Positions 45,601 to 57,507 of a stretch of 64,000 bases of DNA are shown here, in pieces. How positions within the stretch are numbered: the first letter of the stretch is position 1; each line of letters opens with the position of its first letter. The notes beneath the pieces are model-generated. The model worked only from the letters and a program-made list of their open reading frames with translations, was not told where the DNA came from and did no database searches. The stretch covers positions 98,911,234 to 98,975,233 of the forward strand of contig CM057462.1 in the NCBI GenBank assembly GCA_030035585.1, in the 5' to 3' direction. This DNA comes from Dugong dugon (Eukaryota > Chordata > Mammalia > Sirenia > Dugongidae). Both the position numbers and the translations under genes were made by a program.

Positions 45601-46964
45601 TTCTGGAATAATAACTAGATAAACTGAATGGGATCGCTCAGACAAGTTATGGTGGATTTTGACAAATTTTGTTTCATCTGTGTGTTTCCTGGGCAAAATT
45701 AGAGTTTTATTAGCAAAGAAGAAGGAATAAATGGCTATTGTTTACACCACAGTCAAAATCTGTCAAAATCATAGAAAAGCAATATTTATTGAGCCCCTGT
45801 TATATATAAGGTATTATATAAAAAATCAAGGAATAAGACGATGAAAAGATACATGACTGCAAAACCTTCCTTTGTGTAAATATCAGGGTGAGAATCCTGA
45901 GTCAAAGAGTTTATGGATTTGATCAAATGTACCCAAAATAAAGACCTATGAGAAATAAAAAGTCCTCTAAGGAGTCTTCACAAATAAATATTAAAGTACA
46001 ATCTTAACTGAGTACAGTACAGAAAGACAATGAATTCTAACACAGAAAAGATCAACCATACTGTTGGTGAGACTATCTTTTATTACTATAATTCTTCTTT
46101 AACCCTATTGGAATTGGGTACACGCAGAGATACATTCTCTTTTAATAAGCAGTGGAATCAAGAGCATATTGTGTAACCCTTAGAAACCTATTACTCTCAG
46201 TTCCTCCATTGCAGGCAGGAACAAAAAAAACCTTAAAATGTAACTGCTGCTGTACCTGAGAACCAACAGCATGCATACTTGTTTAAATCAGAGTACCAAT
46301 TATGAAGTCCGTCTCTGCTTTCCTTGTGTTTCCAGGGCTGTGGAGACAAATTAAATATGAATCTCTTCAATTCACACCCATACCCACACACACATCATTT
46401 AAATGACTGTTGTGCCCTCCATAAATTTTTAATTGTTTTATCTTTTAATATTTTACTTTCTCATTTATTACCATTTTTGTGCTTCTGTGATGCTCAAATA
46501 AAGTATGACTTCGTTTAAACTTCAGAGAGTTATTTACAGATCCTCAGCACACCTCTTTTGTTTATAACAGGAGTCTTTTTTCCAAGTTTATTACCTCAAA
46601 TAATGTAAATAAGTATATCCGAACTCACTAGATAGAAAAGTGATGGATTCTAAGTCAGGTTGACTCCCCCTTTTTCTCTGCTCATTTAACTTCCCTTAAT
46701 TGCTCCCTAATCCATTATGCAGGTACTCTGGGTACTCTGCTCATATTCACTCAGACTCCTTTATCAGTTTTCTACATACTGCCTGTTGGTTTATTTATCC
46801 TTCAAAGAGCTGGCAACCAGCATCCACAAATCTTTGTTCAAAGACTGGTGTCTTACTGCTGGAACCAGCTTTGTCTGAGCACAACTAAAGTCAGAGGTGC
46901 CTCCTCTATCCACCATGCCCTGTCTCAGAGAGCAGCCCCTTACCAATGACTGATGTATTGATCT
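45601..46964. other. Mostly unique sequence with one L2 relic
   Basis: Positions 45778-45875 (atatttattgagcccctgtt) are an inverted L2 end. Nothing else is recognised. Confidence 0.45.
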
Positions 46965-47250
46965 TAGTTGACCCTAGTTGCCATAGGGTCACCTCCAACT
47001 CACAGCAATCTTATGTATAACAGAACAGTGTTGCCCCATCCTGTGCCATCTTTATAATAATCATTGGTATATTTCAGTCCATTGTTACAACTATTGGGTC
47101 AATTAATTTCATAGAGTGTTTCTCTTGTTTTAGCTGATCCTCTACTTTACCAATATGATGTCCTTTTCAAGAAATTGGCCTCTTAATGATGTGTCCAAAG
47201 TAAGTGATCCAAAGTCTTGCCACCCTCACTTCAAAAGAACATTCTTGCCT
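46965..47250 (-). mobile_element. RTE LINE 3' end, inverted, heavily decayed
   Basis: The blocks gttgccatagggtcacctcc, cctgtgccatctttataata, gatcctctactttaccaata and aagtcttgccaccctcactt align with the inverted RTE 3' end. Confidence 0.85.
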
Positions 47251-47289
47251 GATGTATACAGGAATATAAATGTTCCCAGTCCCTTGACC

Positions 47290-47480
47290 CTGACAAGAAC
47301 AACTCAGAGGTGGGGTTCAACACTGTTTCCAGAGTTCGCCTGTGAGATTGAACTTTGCTCCTTTGATTTTCCCATGCCTCTTCCTGACTCTCCTAGCTAT
47401 TTTTCCTAATAAATCACTTTCACATGAATCCTCATCTTAAGGTTGGCTGCTGGAGAGCCCATTCTGTCCGTCAGTTACTT
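47290..47480 (+). repeat. Possible LTR 3' fragment
   Basis: cctaataaatcactttcaca, with an AATAAA, followed by catcttaaggttggctgctg resembles the polyadenylation region and end of an LTR. Weak. Confidence 0.3.
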
Positions 47481-47757
47481 AATTGCTGTTTCAAGTGACG
47501 ATGCTGTCAGTTGCAGGTAGAAGACAGTTCAATTTAAACTGGCTTAAGTAATGAAAAGAATGCACTGACTTATATAGATAAAAAATTCAAAGAGAGATCA
47601 GATTTCAGGCATATTTTCATTCAGAAGTTCATGCATCACTCAAGTTTTTACTGACTGGTGACTCTGTGCCAGGAAATGTACTCTGTTTTGGAGACACAGC
47701 AATAAACCAAACAGAAACGTCTCTTGGAATTCATATTCAATTAAGAGGAAATAGAAA

Positions 47758-47826
47758 GATGGATGGATGGATAGATAGAGATAGAGATGAATAGATGGAT
47801 GGATAGATAGGTAGATAGATAGATAC
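47758..47826. repeat. GATA/GATG tetranucleotide microsatellite
   Basis: About 17 imperfect tetranucleotide units (gatggatggatggatagata and on). Likely length-polymorphic. Confidence 0.9.
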
Positions 47827-47847
47827 ACAGAAACATAAATAGATAAA

Positions 47848-47991
47848 CCCATTGCCATCTAGTCAATTTTGACTCATAGCGACCCTATAGGACAGAGTAG
47901 AACTGCCCTACTGGGTTACCAAGGAGTGGCTGGTGGATTTGAACTGCCAACCTTTTGGTTAACAACCAAGCTCTTAACCACTGCACCAGAC
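47848..47991 (-). mobile_element. AfroSINE, short variant
   Basis: Tail complement ttgccatctagtcaattttg, body gaactgccctactgggttac and head complement ctcttaaccactgcacca. AGATAAA flanks it at 47841-47847 and 47992-47998. Confidence 0.94.
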
Positions 47992-48600
47992 AGATAAAAT
48001 ATATTAATTATATGGTGACAGGAGCTACTTAGAAACAATAAAACTGAGAAAAAGACAACTAGAGTTGGGGGGGGTGTGCTTATAATAATAGTTTGGTCTT
48101 GAAAGTCCTCACTGAACAAGCAGTATTTGAATAAAGACTTGAACATGATGAGGGAGTGACTCATGTGAATATCTGGGGAAAGAACATTCCAGGTAGAGGG
48201 AATAATTATGTAACTGTGAAAAGGCCCTCTGGTGGGACTTTGCCTGGAATGCTAAGGAGCAGCAGGGAGGTGATTGAGGCCTGAGCAGAGTGAGTATGAG
48301 TTAAGGTGGAGAGAGATGGTCAAGAGGGTTCAGAGCGCATAGAGCCCCACTGGGTTACTGTAAGAACATCAGGTTTTATTCTGAATGAGATGGGAAACCA
48401 CTGGGGATACTGAGCAGAGAAGTGGCAAGGCCATACACTTTAACAAGTTGCAAGTTACTCTGCTGATGTGCTAAGAATAGACTGAAGGGGGACAAAGATA
48501 GAAATGGGGAGACCAATTAGATGGCTATTGTGATAATCCAGGCAAAGCGTAGTGTTGCTTACAGTAAAGCACAGCAATAAATGTGCAAGTTGGTGAGATC

Positions 48601-49865
48601 ATGAATACATTTTAAAGGTAGAGTCAAAGAATTTGCAGAGAGATTGTTTTCTTTTGTTTTGTTTTTATAAAAGAGCAGATGTTTTCAAGAAATCAGCTCT
48701 ATTTTTCTTTGATTCTCTCAATTCTTCCATCCTAAGGGACTGGCTGCATCTTCAAACTGCTTTTCTCATGGTAAAAAAATTACTGTTTAATGCTGAATTG
48801 ATAACCTCCAGGAGAGAAAGAGGGCTTGTCTTTCTCCAACCATTGCCAATGCCCCTCTGAATGAAACCACCACTTAGGTCCACTCACTGTGGTCAGAAGA
48901 ATATCTTGTACTGAATGATTCAGGCTTGGGTTACTTGAATAACTGTGGCAGGAAATACAGAATTTTCCTGATTGTCTCAACTCAAGTGTTGTTTGCAAAG
49001 TGGTCAAAATCACTGCTGCAAAATAGAAACGAAGTAGAATAGGTACTGGCAAGGCTACCACAGTATCTACTACATATACTCTGTGGCTAAAAAGATTTCA
49101 ACCCATAGACCTATGGTTCCTTATAAATTTAAGTAGATATAAATTCAACCATCACAATATGTTACGTGAAAATCCCTTAAGATGAAAAGAAGTGGATAAA
49201 CTTTACTTTAAATAAGCAAGATATAGTCATCTAGGTCAGTCAATGATATCTTCAAATCTCCCTTTGGAGAATTTACAATTCCCCATTGTCAATCCCTTTC
49301 TCATCTGTTGGGCACACAGAATTGCATACAGAAGAATAAGAAAGGAAGAGAAGGACAGCCTAATCCGATCTGATAATTTAAATCATGAGGTTACTATTTA
49401 TAGGTAACAGACCAAATTGGCAGTGCCTCAGAGCAGGCTGCCTTAGTAAGCCTCAATATTTCCTGGTTATGCTCTCTTTGTGTTAGTAATCTTTTCATTA
49501 TATTGATAAGGTTTGGTCTTACTAAATATCTAAGTATAAGAGTGATCTGGAGAATGGTGTTTGAATTTAGTAGCCTGGTCTAAGATGTTAAAAACCACAG
49601 TTAACACAAACATAGAAAATGAAAAGAGCCTTAGATCATCTGGACTCACGATATCACAATCCTGTTTTTAACAGGGAATTAAATTTCTATATAAAAACAG
49701 CATTGTGTGGTTTGTGTAACTAAACTCTACCTCCTTTAATTATCCTCTAAATCTTAGTAATCTAACTAATTCAATACACATTTTTCTAGTCAAATTGATC
49801 AGACTCTCTAAGGCATCTTGAAGACTCTACTCTCACAGTGATTGTAATGGTAGTAAAAACAGTAT
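48601..49865. other. Unique sequence, nothing recognised
   Basis: The open frames here (75 and 93 codons at 48633-49061) show no family features. Confidence 0.5.
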
Positions 49866-49869
49866 CACC

Positions 49870-50085
49870 ACCACCAACAGCAACAGCTAACTCATTCACT
49901 GTTGATGATGAATCAGGCACTCTTTACATATTTCAAATCACTTCATTCTCACAATCCTATTATTATCCCCATTCCACAGATAGAACTGAGGCACGAAAAA
50001 GATTGAGTAACTTACCCAGATTTGAACCCAGATAGTCTCACTCCAGAGTCCTTAATTCTAACTTCTATGCCAATGGAAAACTTTG
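49870..50085 (+). repeat. MIR SINE, well preserved
   Basis: aatcaggcactctttacata, ttattatccccattccacag, atagaactgaggcacgaaaa, acttacccagatttgaaccc and ccagagtccttaattctaac are in full MIR order. Confidence 0.8.
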
Positions 50086-50941
50086 ATCTATTTTACAATT
50101 TTTTTTTAATTTCTAGAGTTATTATTGGAAGAAATCAATATTTGTGGTATCTCTGATTCTAAATCTATTTAGTAAAAATCATGAAAGAAAAAATGATATA
50201 TCTAACATTTTTTAATGTTTTAACTCTTTCATTGCCAAATATTTATGTTTTAAAAAACAAACTGGCTGGCACGTGTTTTCAGTATTGGAATGCAAGTTTA
50301 ATAATTTAGTGTTTTTAAATGTTTAGTTGGTAATACGGATTTTGAGAAATATGATCTGGCAATACAGTCCACCAATGAGGCTAGTGGCACCGTGGTGCCA
50401 CCGATCTGTGGCATGATGGTATATCAATGGAAACTAGAGGTATTTATTGCAGACACCTTTCCAAAACAAGCCCATGAGAGCTTCCTAACTATCATACAGG
50501 AAAGCCATAATTATGCTTGCAAGTCTTATCACACAGAAATAAAGGGAAAAAAGGCAAATGTTTACAAAACTAACACATCCTGGAAGCATCACCTAACAGT
50601 GCTCAACCTATATGACAATGAGGCTCCAACTCCGGTCTGCTGAGCTTCACACATTTCAAAGGGACCTAGCTTGACACTAAATGCATTAGAACCGGAATGC
50701 CTTGCCAATGAGTTCCAGGGACATAAAAAGTGGCTGGCAAGCCATTTATGCCAATGGTAACAAAAATGTTGAGAGCTCTGTGTCATTGACTCAGTTGATT
50801 TCACCATGTAAAGAAGCCACATTAAAAACGCAGAATTTTTAAAGATATCAATTTTGTTGTCTAAACAGAATCAACTAGATCTAGCAAAATACAGAATAAA
50901 GAATTGAATTGCCGTGATAACGGTATTTAAAAAAAAAAGTC
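50086..50941. other. Unique sequence
   Basis: Contains an 83-codon frame at 50392-50643 of unknown family. The surrounding sequence is high-complexity and shows no repeat signature. Confidence 0.4.
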
Positions 50942-51150
50942 CTTGTTGTCAGGTGCCGTTGAGTCATTTTAGACTCACAGTGACCCTATGTGATGAAGAA
51001 CTGACCTATAGGGTTTTCTTGGCTGTACACTTATACAGAAATGTATCCGTCAGGCCTTTTCTCCCCAGAGCCGCTACGTAGGTTTGGGTTTGAAGTATCA
51101 ACCTTTCAGTGAGCAGCTGAACGCTTAACCATTTGCACTACAAGGGCTTT
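50942..51150 (-). mobile_element. AfroSINE, long variant
   Basis: Tail complement gtgccgttgagtcattttag, body cttatacagaaatgtatccg and head complement tttgcactacaagggctt. Confidence 0.92.
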
Positions 51151-51484
51151 ATAAAATAAATAGCATACACATTTTATTTTGCGAAGTTTCATTACTTTGC
51201 CCTTTATATTTCAGTAAACTGAGAGGAACCATGGTATGTTTGAAAAGATGCTAAGACTCGCATGTTAGTCTTGACTCTGTGTTTTCAATTTCTTTCATTT
51301 TTGAAATAAGGAGGGGGAATCAGATTATCTCTAAATTTGTTGTTTATCTCCTATAAGTGGAAAATTGGTGAAATACCTGGAAAAGGTATTTACCTACAGT
51401 TTAATTTTATGTGTAGTTAAAACATGGTTATATAATAAAGTCCAGAACACATCTGAATTTATTCACTGAAACTGTTTTCAGATA

Positions 51485-51836
51485 CCGGCAGTCCCCGAGT
51501 TATGAATGTCTGATTTCTGTACAACCCATAGTTATGAACCAACATCATAAAGCCTATTATATTAAAACTCTGAGATACATATAATAACAAACGGGTGGTA
51601 CTTTGTGACGTGCATCAAAACACTAGTATTACTATTACTGTATTGTTATGCTAAAGATGTTTTAGTGTATCTGGAAGCGTTTCTTTAATGTTTTTATGCA
51701 AAGAAAGTTATACTATATACTAAGACAAACATTTGACTAACTGACATTAGATATGAAGCATACCTAGCTGCTGTGACTTACCTACAAATTCGACTTAAAG
51801 ACAGACTTAACTTGTTCATAATCCAGAGGCTGCCTG
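51485..51836. mobile_element. Tigger/pogo-like DNA transposon, non-autonomous, 352 bp
   Basis: The ends CCGGCAGTCCCCGAGTTATG and, on the other strand, CAGGCAGCCTCTGGATTATG form inverted repeats of about 22 bases with six differences. TA precedes the left end (51483-51484), and CA, a likely decayed TA, follows the right end. Internal text (acttacctacaaattcgact) fits the same class. There is no transposase. Confidence 0.78.
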
Positions 51837-52155
51837 CAATGTATTAATTATATAGCCTCTTTCTCAGAAAAATTACCACAGGCTAAATTTTCACAGGCAA
51901 ATTTGGAAAAAATCCGTTGACAACATTCATATTCTAAAAAGAAATAAGACAGCTGTATTGTTTAAAATCGCAACAATGGCTCTCCTTTTTAAGTTGAGCC
52001 AATTTGTAATAGGAAGTTCATTTAGCTTCTTGACATAGAGCACAAAAACATCTGTCATTAATTTTTCATTTTTTTTCTGTAAACAAACAAATCCATTATT
52101 GTCCAGTGGATTGCTGATCATGTATTCACCTTGATCCAGTGGCTTTGACAACACA
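51837..52155. other. Unique sequence
   Basis: Nothing is recognised here. Confidence 0.5.
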
Positions 52156-52165
52156 TTAGACCTCA

Positions 52166-52332
52166 AAAAAAAAAAAAAAAAAATTCCATTGCCATCCAGC
52201 TGATCCTGACTCATAGCAACCCAATAGGACAGAGCAGAACCACCCCATGGAGTTTCCAAGGAGCGGCTGGTGGATTCACACTGCCAAATTTTTGGTTAGC
52301 AGCTGAGCTCTTAACCACTATGCCACCAGGGC
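52166..52332 (-). mobile_element. AfroSINE, short variant, with exact 10-bp TSD and A22 flank
   Basis: TTAGACCTCA occurs at 52156-52165 and 52333-52342. Between them is an inverted SINE whose poly(T) tail appears as a long A run (about 52166-52183), followed by ttgccatccagctgatcctg and head complement ctatgccaccagggc. The long tail suggests a fairly recent insertion. Confidence 0.97.
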
Positions 52333-52629
52333 TTAGACCTCAGGACAGGTAAAATAGACACAGAAGATAAAATATTGACAGAAATTCTGGCTTTTCTCTG
52401 ACATATTTTGTTTGTTGTTGTAAAAATATAAATAACATTTGCCAGTTCAACATTTTTGACATATACAACTCAGTGAGATCAATTACATCAATCGTGTTGT
52501 ATTTTATAATACTTATTGAGGATAATAAGTCAAACTTTCAATGCATAAGTAAAGCTCATGATGTCTGAAAATTTTCACTGAAACTTGGAAGCAGCCTTAT
52601 GAAGAAAAGAACTCTGTATTCTGCATTAT

Positions 52630-52805
52630 GGCCTTGAGTAATCATCCTGGTTGCATCTGTATGTAGCTTGTGGTTTTTTTCATTTAATCTCATCTTCAGA
52701 TTCCTTATCTATAAAACCAGAATAATGCTCACCACACAGGATTGCTACTATGAATTATTGAGTGAGCAAATATATGTGACTTTCTTAGGAAATAAATACG
52801 GTTAA
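52630..52805 (-). repeat. MIR SINE, inverted
   Basis: ttcagattccttatctataa, aaccagaataatgctcacca, ggattgctactatgaattat in inverted MIR order. Confidence 0.65.
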
Positions 52806-53367
52806 ATGAATACAGGTCTGTCTTCTAACCACCAGATTTGTATATTCACCCAACTGCTCAATAATAAAACCAAAAACTGATGTTAATAGACCACTTATTG
52901 TGTATAAAGATAAAAAATAAATAGACTTCCCACATTATGGCAGATTGAATTGACATAGAAAAGCCTTCTGCTCAAATATACAGAAACACTTGATAAAATA
53001 CGGCAACTTTAAAAATACGTAATAAACCTCAAATAGAAGGGATGAAAAAACCCAGAAGACTGAAAAGAAGTAAGCAAGCGCTAAGTCAGTAAAGCTATTA
53101 ATTGATGTCTTTGCAAATTAGGCAGGTGTTGGGTCAGATATAATCACTAAGGGTTAGGCTTTGTGATTTTAATACACTGGAGGAAGCAGCAGATGAAGCC
53201 TTGGACCAGAGTAAGGTAAGGATCTAAAATCTAGATGTCTGTATGAAGGCAATATTCTAGAAGAGCTCACCCTTGTGATAAAATGAGAAAAATAAAGCTC
53301 CTACCCTCACCTTGAGCCTTATGGTTTGGGGCTCCATACTGACACTCTGTATTAAAAAAAAAAAAAA
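52806..53367. other. Unique sequence
   Basis: A weak L1-like text at 52925-53000 (ttcccacattatggcagatt) may be an old 5' fragment. Nothing firm. Confidence 0.35.
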
Positions 53368-53659
53368 CACAAATGAAATGTTGCCCAGTCCTGTGCCATC
53401 ATCATAATAGTAGGTATGTTTAAGCCCACTGTTGTAACCATTGTGTCAATCCATCTTGTTAAGGGTCTTCCTTTTTTTCCCTGACCCTATACCTTACCAA
53501 GCATGATGTCCTTCTCCAGGGATTAGTCAATCTTGATAACATGCCCAAATTGAGCAAGACAAAGTCTTGCCATCCTCACTTCTAAGGAGCATTCTGGCTG
53601 TACTTCCAAGACAGATTTGTTCATTCTTCTGGCAGTCCATGGTATATTCAATATTCTTC
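53368..53659 (-). mobile_element. RTE LINE fragment, inverted, cut by an LTR
   Basis: The blocks aaatgttgcccagtcctgtg, aagcatgatgtccttctcca and gcagtccatggtatattcaa align with the inverted RTE 3' region. The usual tail complement is missing on the left, and an LTR starts on the right. Confidence 0.9.
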
Positions 53660-53661
53660 AC

Positions 53662-54080
53662 TGTCATGGATTGAATTATGTCCCCCAAAAACGTGTGTAT
53701 CAATTTGGCTGGGCCATGATTCGAGTATTGTTTGGTTGTCCTTCATTTTGTGATGGTAATTTTATGTTAAAGAGGATTAGGGTGGGATTGTATAACACCC
53801 TCACTAAGGTCACATCCCTGATCCAGTGTAAAGGGAGTTTCCCTAGGGTGTGGCCTGCACCACCTTTTGTCTTACAAGAGATAAAAGGAAAGGGAGCAAG
53901 CAGAGAATGGGGGGACCTCATACCACCAAGAAAGCAGTTCCGGGAGCAGAGTGCTTCCTTTGGACCTGAGGTTCCTGCACTGAAGTGCTCCCAGACCAAG
54001 GGAGGACTAATGACAAAGATCTTCCTCCACAGCTGACAGAGAAAGCCTTTCCCTGGAACTGACATCCTGAATTTGGACTT
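53662..54080 (+). mobile_element. MaLR-type LTR, truncated by an L1
   Basis: Starts TGtcatggattgaattatgt, right after RTE sequence. It contains gcactgaagtgctcccagac and ctgaatttggactt, matching the solo LTR at 24159-24665, and stops at 54080 where L1 3'UTR begins. The last roughly 100 bases of the LTR are missing. Confidence 0.88.
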
Positions 54081-54325
54081 GTTCACCCTTCAGCCAAAGA
54101 TTAGACAGGCCCATAAAACAAAACGACACTAAAGGGACATGCTAGCCCAGGGGCAAGGACTAGAAGGCAGGAGGCAATAGGAAAGCTGGTGATAGAGAAC
54201 TCAAGGTAAGAAGGGAGAGCGTTGACATGTCATGGGGTTGTTAACCACTGTCATAAAACAATATGTGTACTAACTGTTTAATGAGAAACTAGCTTGTTCT
54301 ATAAACCACATCTAAAATACAATTA
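54081..54325 (+). mobile_element. L1 LINE 3' end, 5'-truncated
   Basis: gttcacccttcagccaaaga, gcaaggactagaaggcagga and catggggttgttaaccactg match the L1 3'UTR at 37897 onward, ending near aaaatacaattaaaaaatat. It carries only the first copy of the duplicated tail. Confidence 0.9.
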
Positions 54326-55480
54326 AAAAATATTGGAATACCTTATTCAAAATGCTACAGAAAAATAACTTAATCTAAAATTCTATAGCCAAATAAATTA
54401 TGAATCAAGAGTGAAGAAATAAACAATCTTTATACAAACTTTAAAACAGTTTGCCACTCATAAGCCTTATTTGAAATAGCCACTAAAGTCTACACTTTAA
54501 TTTTTAGGAATTCAAATCCAGAAGGAAAGCATGAGATGTAACTAATAATGGTAAGTATAGTAATTGGTATTGGCAAATCTAAATAAGCATTGATTGTATA
54601 AAACAACAATAATGATGATAACTAATTTGAGGTTATAAAATCAAGCTGGAACTAAAATACTGGATATTAGCCTGGAAGACTGGAAAAGCAGTTTCAATGT
54701 TCTAAAGTCTTTGTATTTATATTTCTGGAATAAGCCAGAAATATAAATAAAGAATAAACTTTTTTAAGTCAAATATTCACTGAAATAATAAAAATGGAAA
54801 GAAAATGGTTATGAACATAACTTGAACAATCCAATAAATCATATACTCTGGTCTCAGAAACTGAAAGCATGCTAAGTCCCATAAGCCAGTTATTTTTTAA
54901 TTATCTAATTTTACATAAAGTAGACTTTTTAGATATTTTTGAAATTCCTCTGTTTGTTTTTCTGCCTTAGGGAACAAATCTGCAGGGCAACTGATGTTCA
55001 TGCTATTTCTTTTGTCTAAAACACCTACACCACCCATGTGGCCGATTGATTCAGGCACCAGGTAAGGTCTTTTAAAACTTTAGCTTTATACTTTTTTATA
55101 GTAATAAGAATTCATGATGCTCCACTAACACATATATTGTTTAATTACAATTGTTAGTGTTTTAAGAAATACATCCTTGTCTTTTATTTGAGAACTTTAT
55201 TGGAGAAAAATATTATTCTAACCCAAGTATTACATTGATGACTATATTACTATTTTATTCAAAATATATGGTATTTTATGTTTTTGTATATTATGTTCAC
55301 TGTGTAATCAGAATACAGTATCAATAGAATTAGATATATAAAGTAATCACATAATTTCTCTTAAACTAGGTCCACACAAATACCCGAAAAACCATGCTTT
55401 TGACTTTGTGTTAAGAGAATGTATGACTGAAAGTGGATTAAAGTAGGTTGTTTTTTTTTTTTAATCTAAAAACAACAAAA
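54326..55480. other. AT-rich unique sequence with one exon-like block
   Basis: No repeat signature is recognised. The block at 54971-55061 has good splice-site context; see findings. Confidence 0.4.
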
Positions 55481-55920
55481 AATCTGGAGATAGGTAGTCC
55501 CAGGATTGGTTCAACAGGTGAACAATGACAAGGTTCTGGGTCTTGTCTGTGGTTCTCTTGGCTTTACTGCCTGGTCTCGCATGACTACTGTTCCTGTATG
55601 TGACTTCCTCACCTCATACTATTCAAAGTCAGAAGCAAGAGAAGGCAAAAGCTTTTTTTATAGTTGCCTTTCTTTTTTATCAGAAAGGAAAATCTCTCCC
55701 AGAAATCCACAGCAAGTGAATCCTCACATTTTATGGCAACACCAAATCCAACAGTGTCAAAATGTACTGGGATCACCAAGGTCCACCTTCCGTTATAATA
55801 TTGATGATCAGCATCTGAATAAAATTGGGATTCTATTAATAAGTAAGAAGGAAGTAATGACTGAGCATAGGCAACCAACTATCTGCCCATCCTCATCTCT
55901 TCTGAGATTGTAATTTAACC
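55481..55920 (+). repeat. Probable ancient interspersed repeat carrying a spurious 135-codon frame
   Basis: The order ggtagtcccaggattggttc, gtgaacaatgacaaggttct, gaaaggaaaatctctcccag and ttttatggcaacaccaaatc matches an old mammalian repeat from memory. The frame at 55506-55913 lies wholly within it and shows no protein family. Confidence 0.45.
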
Positions 55921-57050
55921 CTTCACAACTCTACCAGAATGAAATCTACCACTTTCCACTTTGGATAGCTGGAAATGTTTTTCACATACTTCAGAAAACA
56001 AGTAGGTTGTTAATATAAGCCAAGGAGAAAGGGACAAACTACCATAAAAATCAATGTCTCTAAAAATTAGTCACCTGTGCATGATAAGGTGATCTAATCC
56101 CATGTATTCAACACTTAGTGAATTAATGGATCAGGACTTTTCTTTTTTTAAATCAAGGGGCCTGATACAAAGCCATCAACATTTTATACTATTACTATAC
56201 ATTTCTTAAAAGAATGAGATTTTAACATAAACAAATAGGAATGTCATAATCTTAAAATGAAAGACAGTGCTACATACTATGGTATATCTACACTGATTAT
56301 GGGTAAATAGAGAACAGATAGATACACAGATAGATGGATAGATAGATAGGTGATTGATAGATAGATAGAGAGATAGAGAGATAGCCCAACTGTTTTTTAA
56401 TTTCCCTCTGGACCAGCACTAGTCCTCAGCACAACAGTGTAAGTGAGCTAGGTACGCATTACAAGTATTATCTGAACAAACTGAGGTATTCAAAAGAAAT
56501 AAAATTCCTTTGTACAAGTCATTCTCCTATCATTTCTCTGTAAATCCAACTCTCATTTCCCAATTAAATCAATCCAACTTTGATACTTTCCTCTTTCTAA
56601 ATATAATTAAACTCAGTATCTTGTTTTATTCTTATAAATTAATATCTTTCATTCATTTTTTTTATTAGCATCTGTTGACCATAAATTGCATTTAAAGTAT
56701 GATGGTAGGTGTTTTAGTAATATAATGATGTATAGAACCTGGTCCATTCTGCCAATTACTCTTCCCAGTACACAGTTCAGTCCCGTCAGTTTTCTAAGGT
56801 ATTAAACCATCTGACACAAAATTTGTCATAGAGGAGAGATTTTTCACCCTAGTTTTCCAGCTTAAGTTCTTTGTGTATTTTATTCTGTGAGTTTGATCTT
56901 TGTTGTAATAATGGGTATTTTCTTTGCCACATTTAGGAAAAAAAAACCTCATAATTGTGTCTTTACCATTATGAAAATCCCTTTGTTATTTGATCTGGTA
57001 GTTCTTTCACTTACCATAAGTTAAGTTATGGTTTATGTCTGTCTTTCTTA
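55921..57050. other. AT-rich unique sequence with a GATA microsatellite
   Basis: The tract at 56316-56384 is an imperfect GATA/GAGA repeat. Nothing else is recognised. Confidence 0.5.
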
Positions 57051-57054
57051 GTAG

Positions 57055-57345
57055 CCTGGAAACCCTATGAGGACACAGTCAGAACCTACTAGTTCCTCAT
57101 TGTATTCCCCAGTACCAGCAACAGTGCCTTGATCATTGCGAGAGCCCCATCAGTTTTTTGTTAAAGGAATAAGTGAATAAATGCATAACCATGATCAAGT
57201 TTAACTTCCCCATTCTCCATTAAGCAGTTATTGATCTATATTAATGCAATAAATACTCATTTAGCAAAGATTGATTGAGCACGTTACATGGCAGGCAATG
57301 GAGAGAAAAAACTCATGAATTCAAGGAGCTTGCAGTACAGTGAAA
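57055..57345. repeat. Two L2 relics, plus then minus
   Basis: 57055-57185 (ttgtattccccagtaccagc) is an L2 end on the plus strand. 57240-57345 (gattgattgagcacgttaca, caaggagcttgcagtacag) is an inverted L2 end. Confidence 0.6.
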
Positions 57346-57507
57346 CCTATTTTATTACATGCAATAACTTGATTCTGATTTTTTAAAAAGGCACCTGTAG
57401 TCTCTAATGTGGCTAATCATTCATTCATACCACTCCCCAGACGTTATTTTTATTTAAATATTTTAAATACAACTTAAATCTAATAAAATTGCTTTAAACC
57501 CCACACG

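Larger units (their letters stand above)
47590..48600 (-). repeat. L2 LINE, inverted, with microsatellite and SINE inside
   Basis: L2 text runs from tttttactgactggtgactc through gaacattccaggtagaggga, gaatgagatgggaaaccact and tggctattgtgataatccag. It is the longest L2 in the window (about 1 kb). A GATA/GATG tract (47758-47826) and a SINE (47848-47991) interrupt it. Confidence 0.7.

Noticed and set aside
47758..47826. CRISPR-like array
   Set aside because: A simple tetranucleotide microsatellite without spacers, in a vertebrate genome.
53617..54036. 139-codon plus frame
   Set aside because: It crosses the RTE/LTR junction and runs through the LTR; not a real coding region.
55506..55913. 135-codon plus frame
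   Set aside because: It lies inside what looks like an old interspersed repeat, and the translation shows no domain or compositional sign of coding.
56316..56384. Regulatory GATA-factor cluster
   Set aside because: The GATA words come from a microsatellite; no other sites or conservation can be seen.
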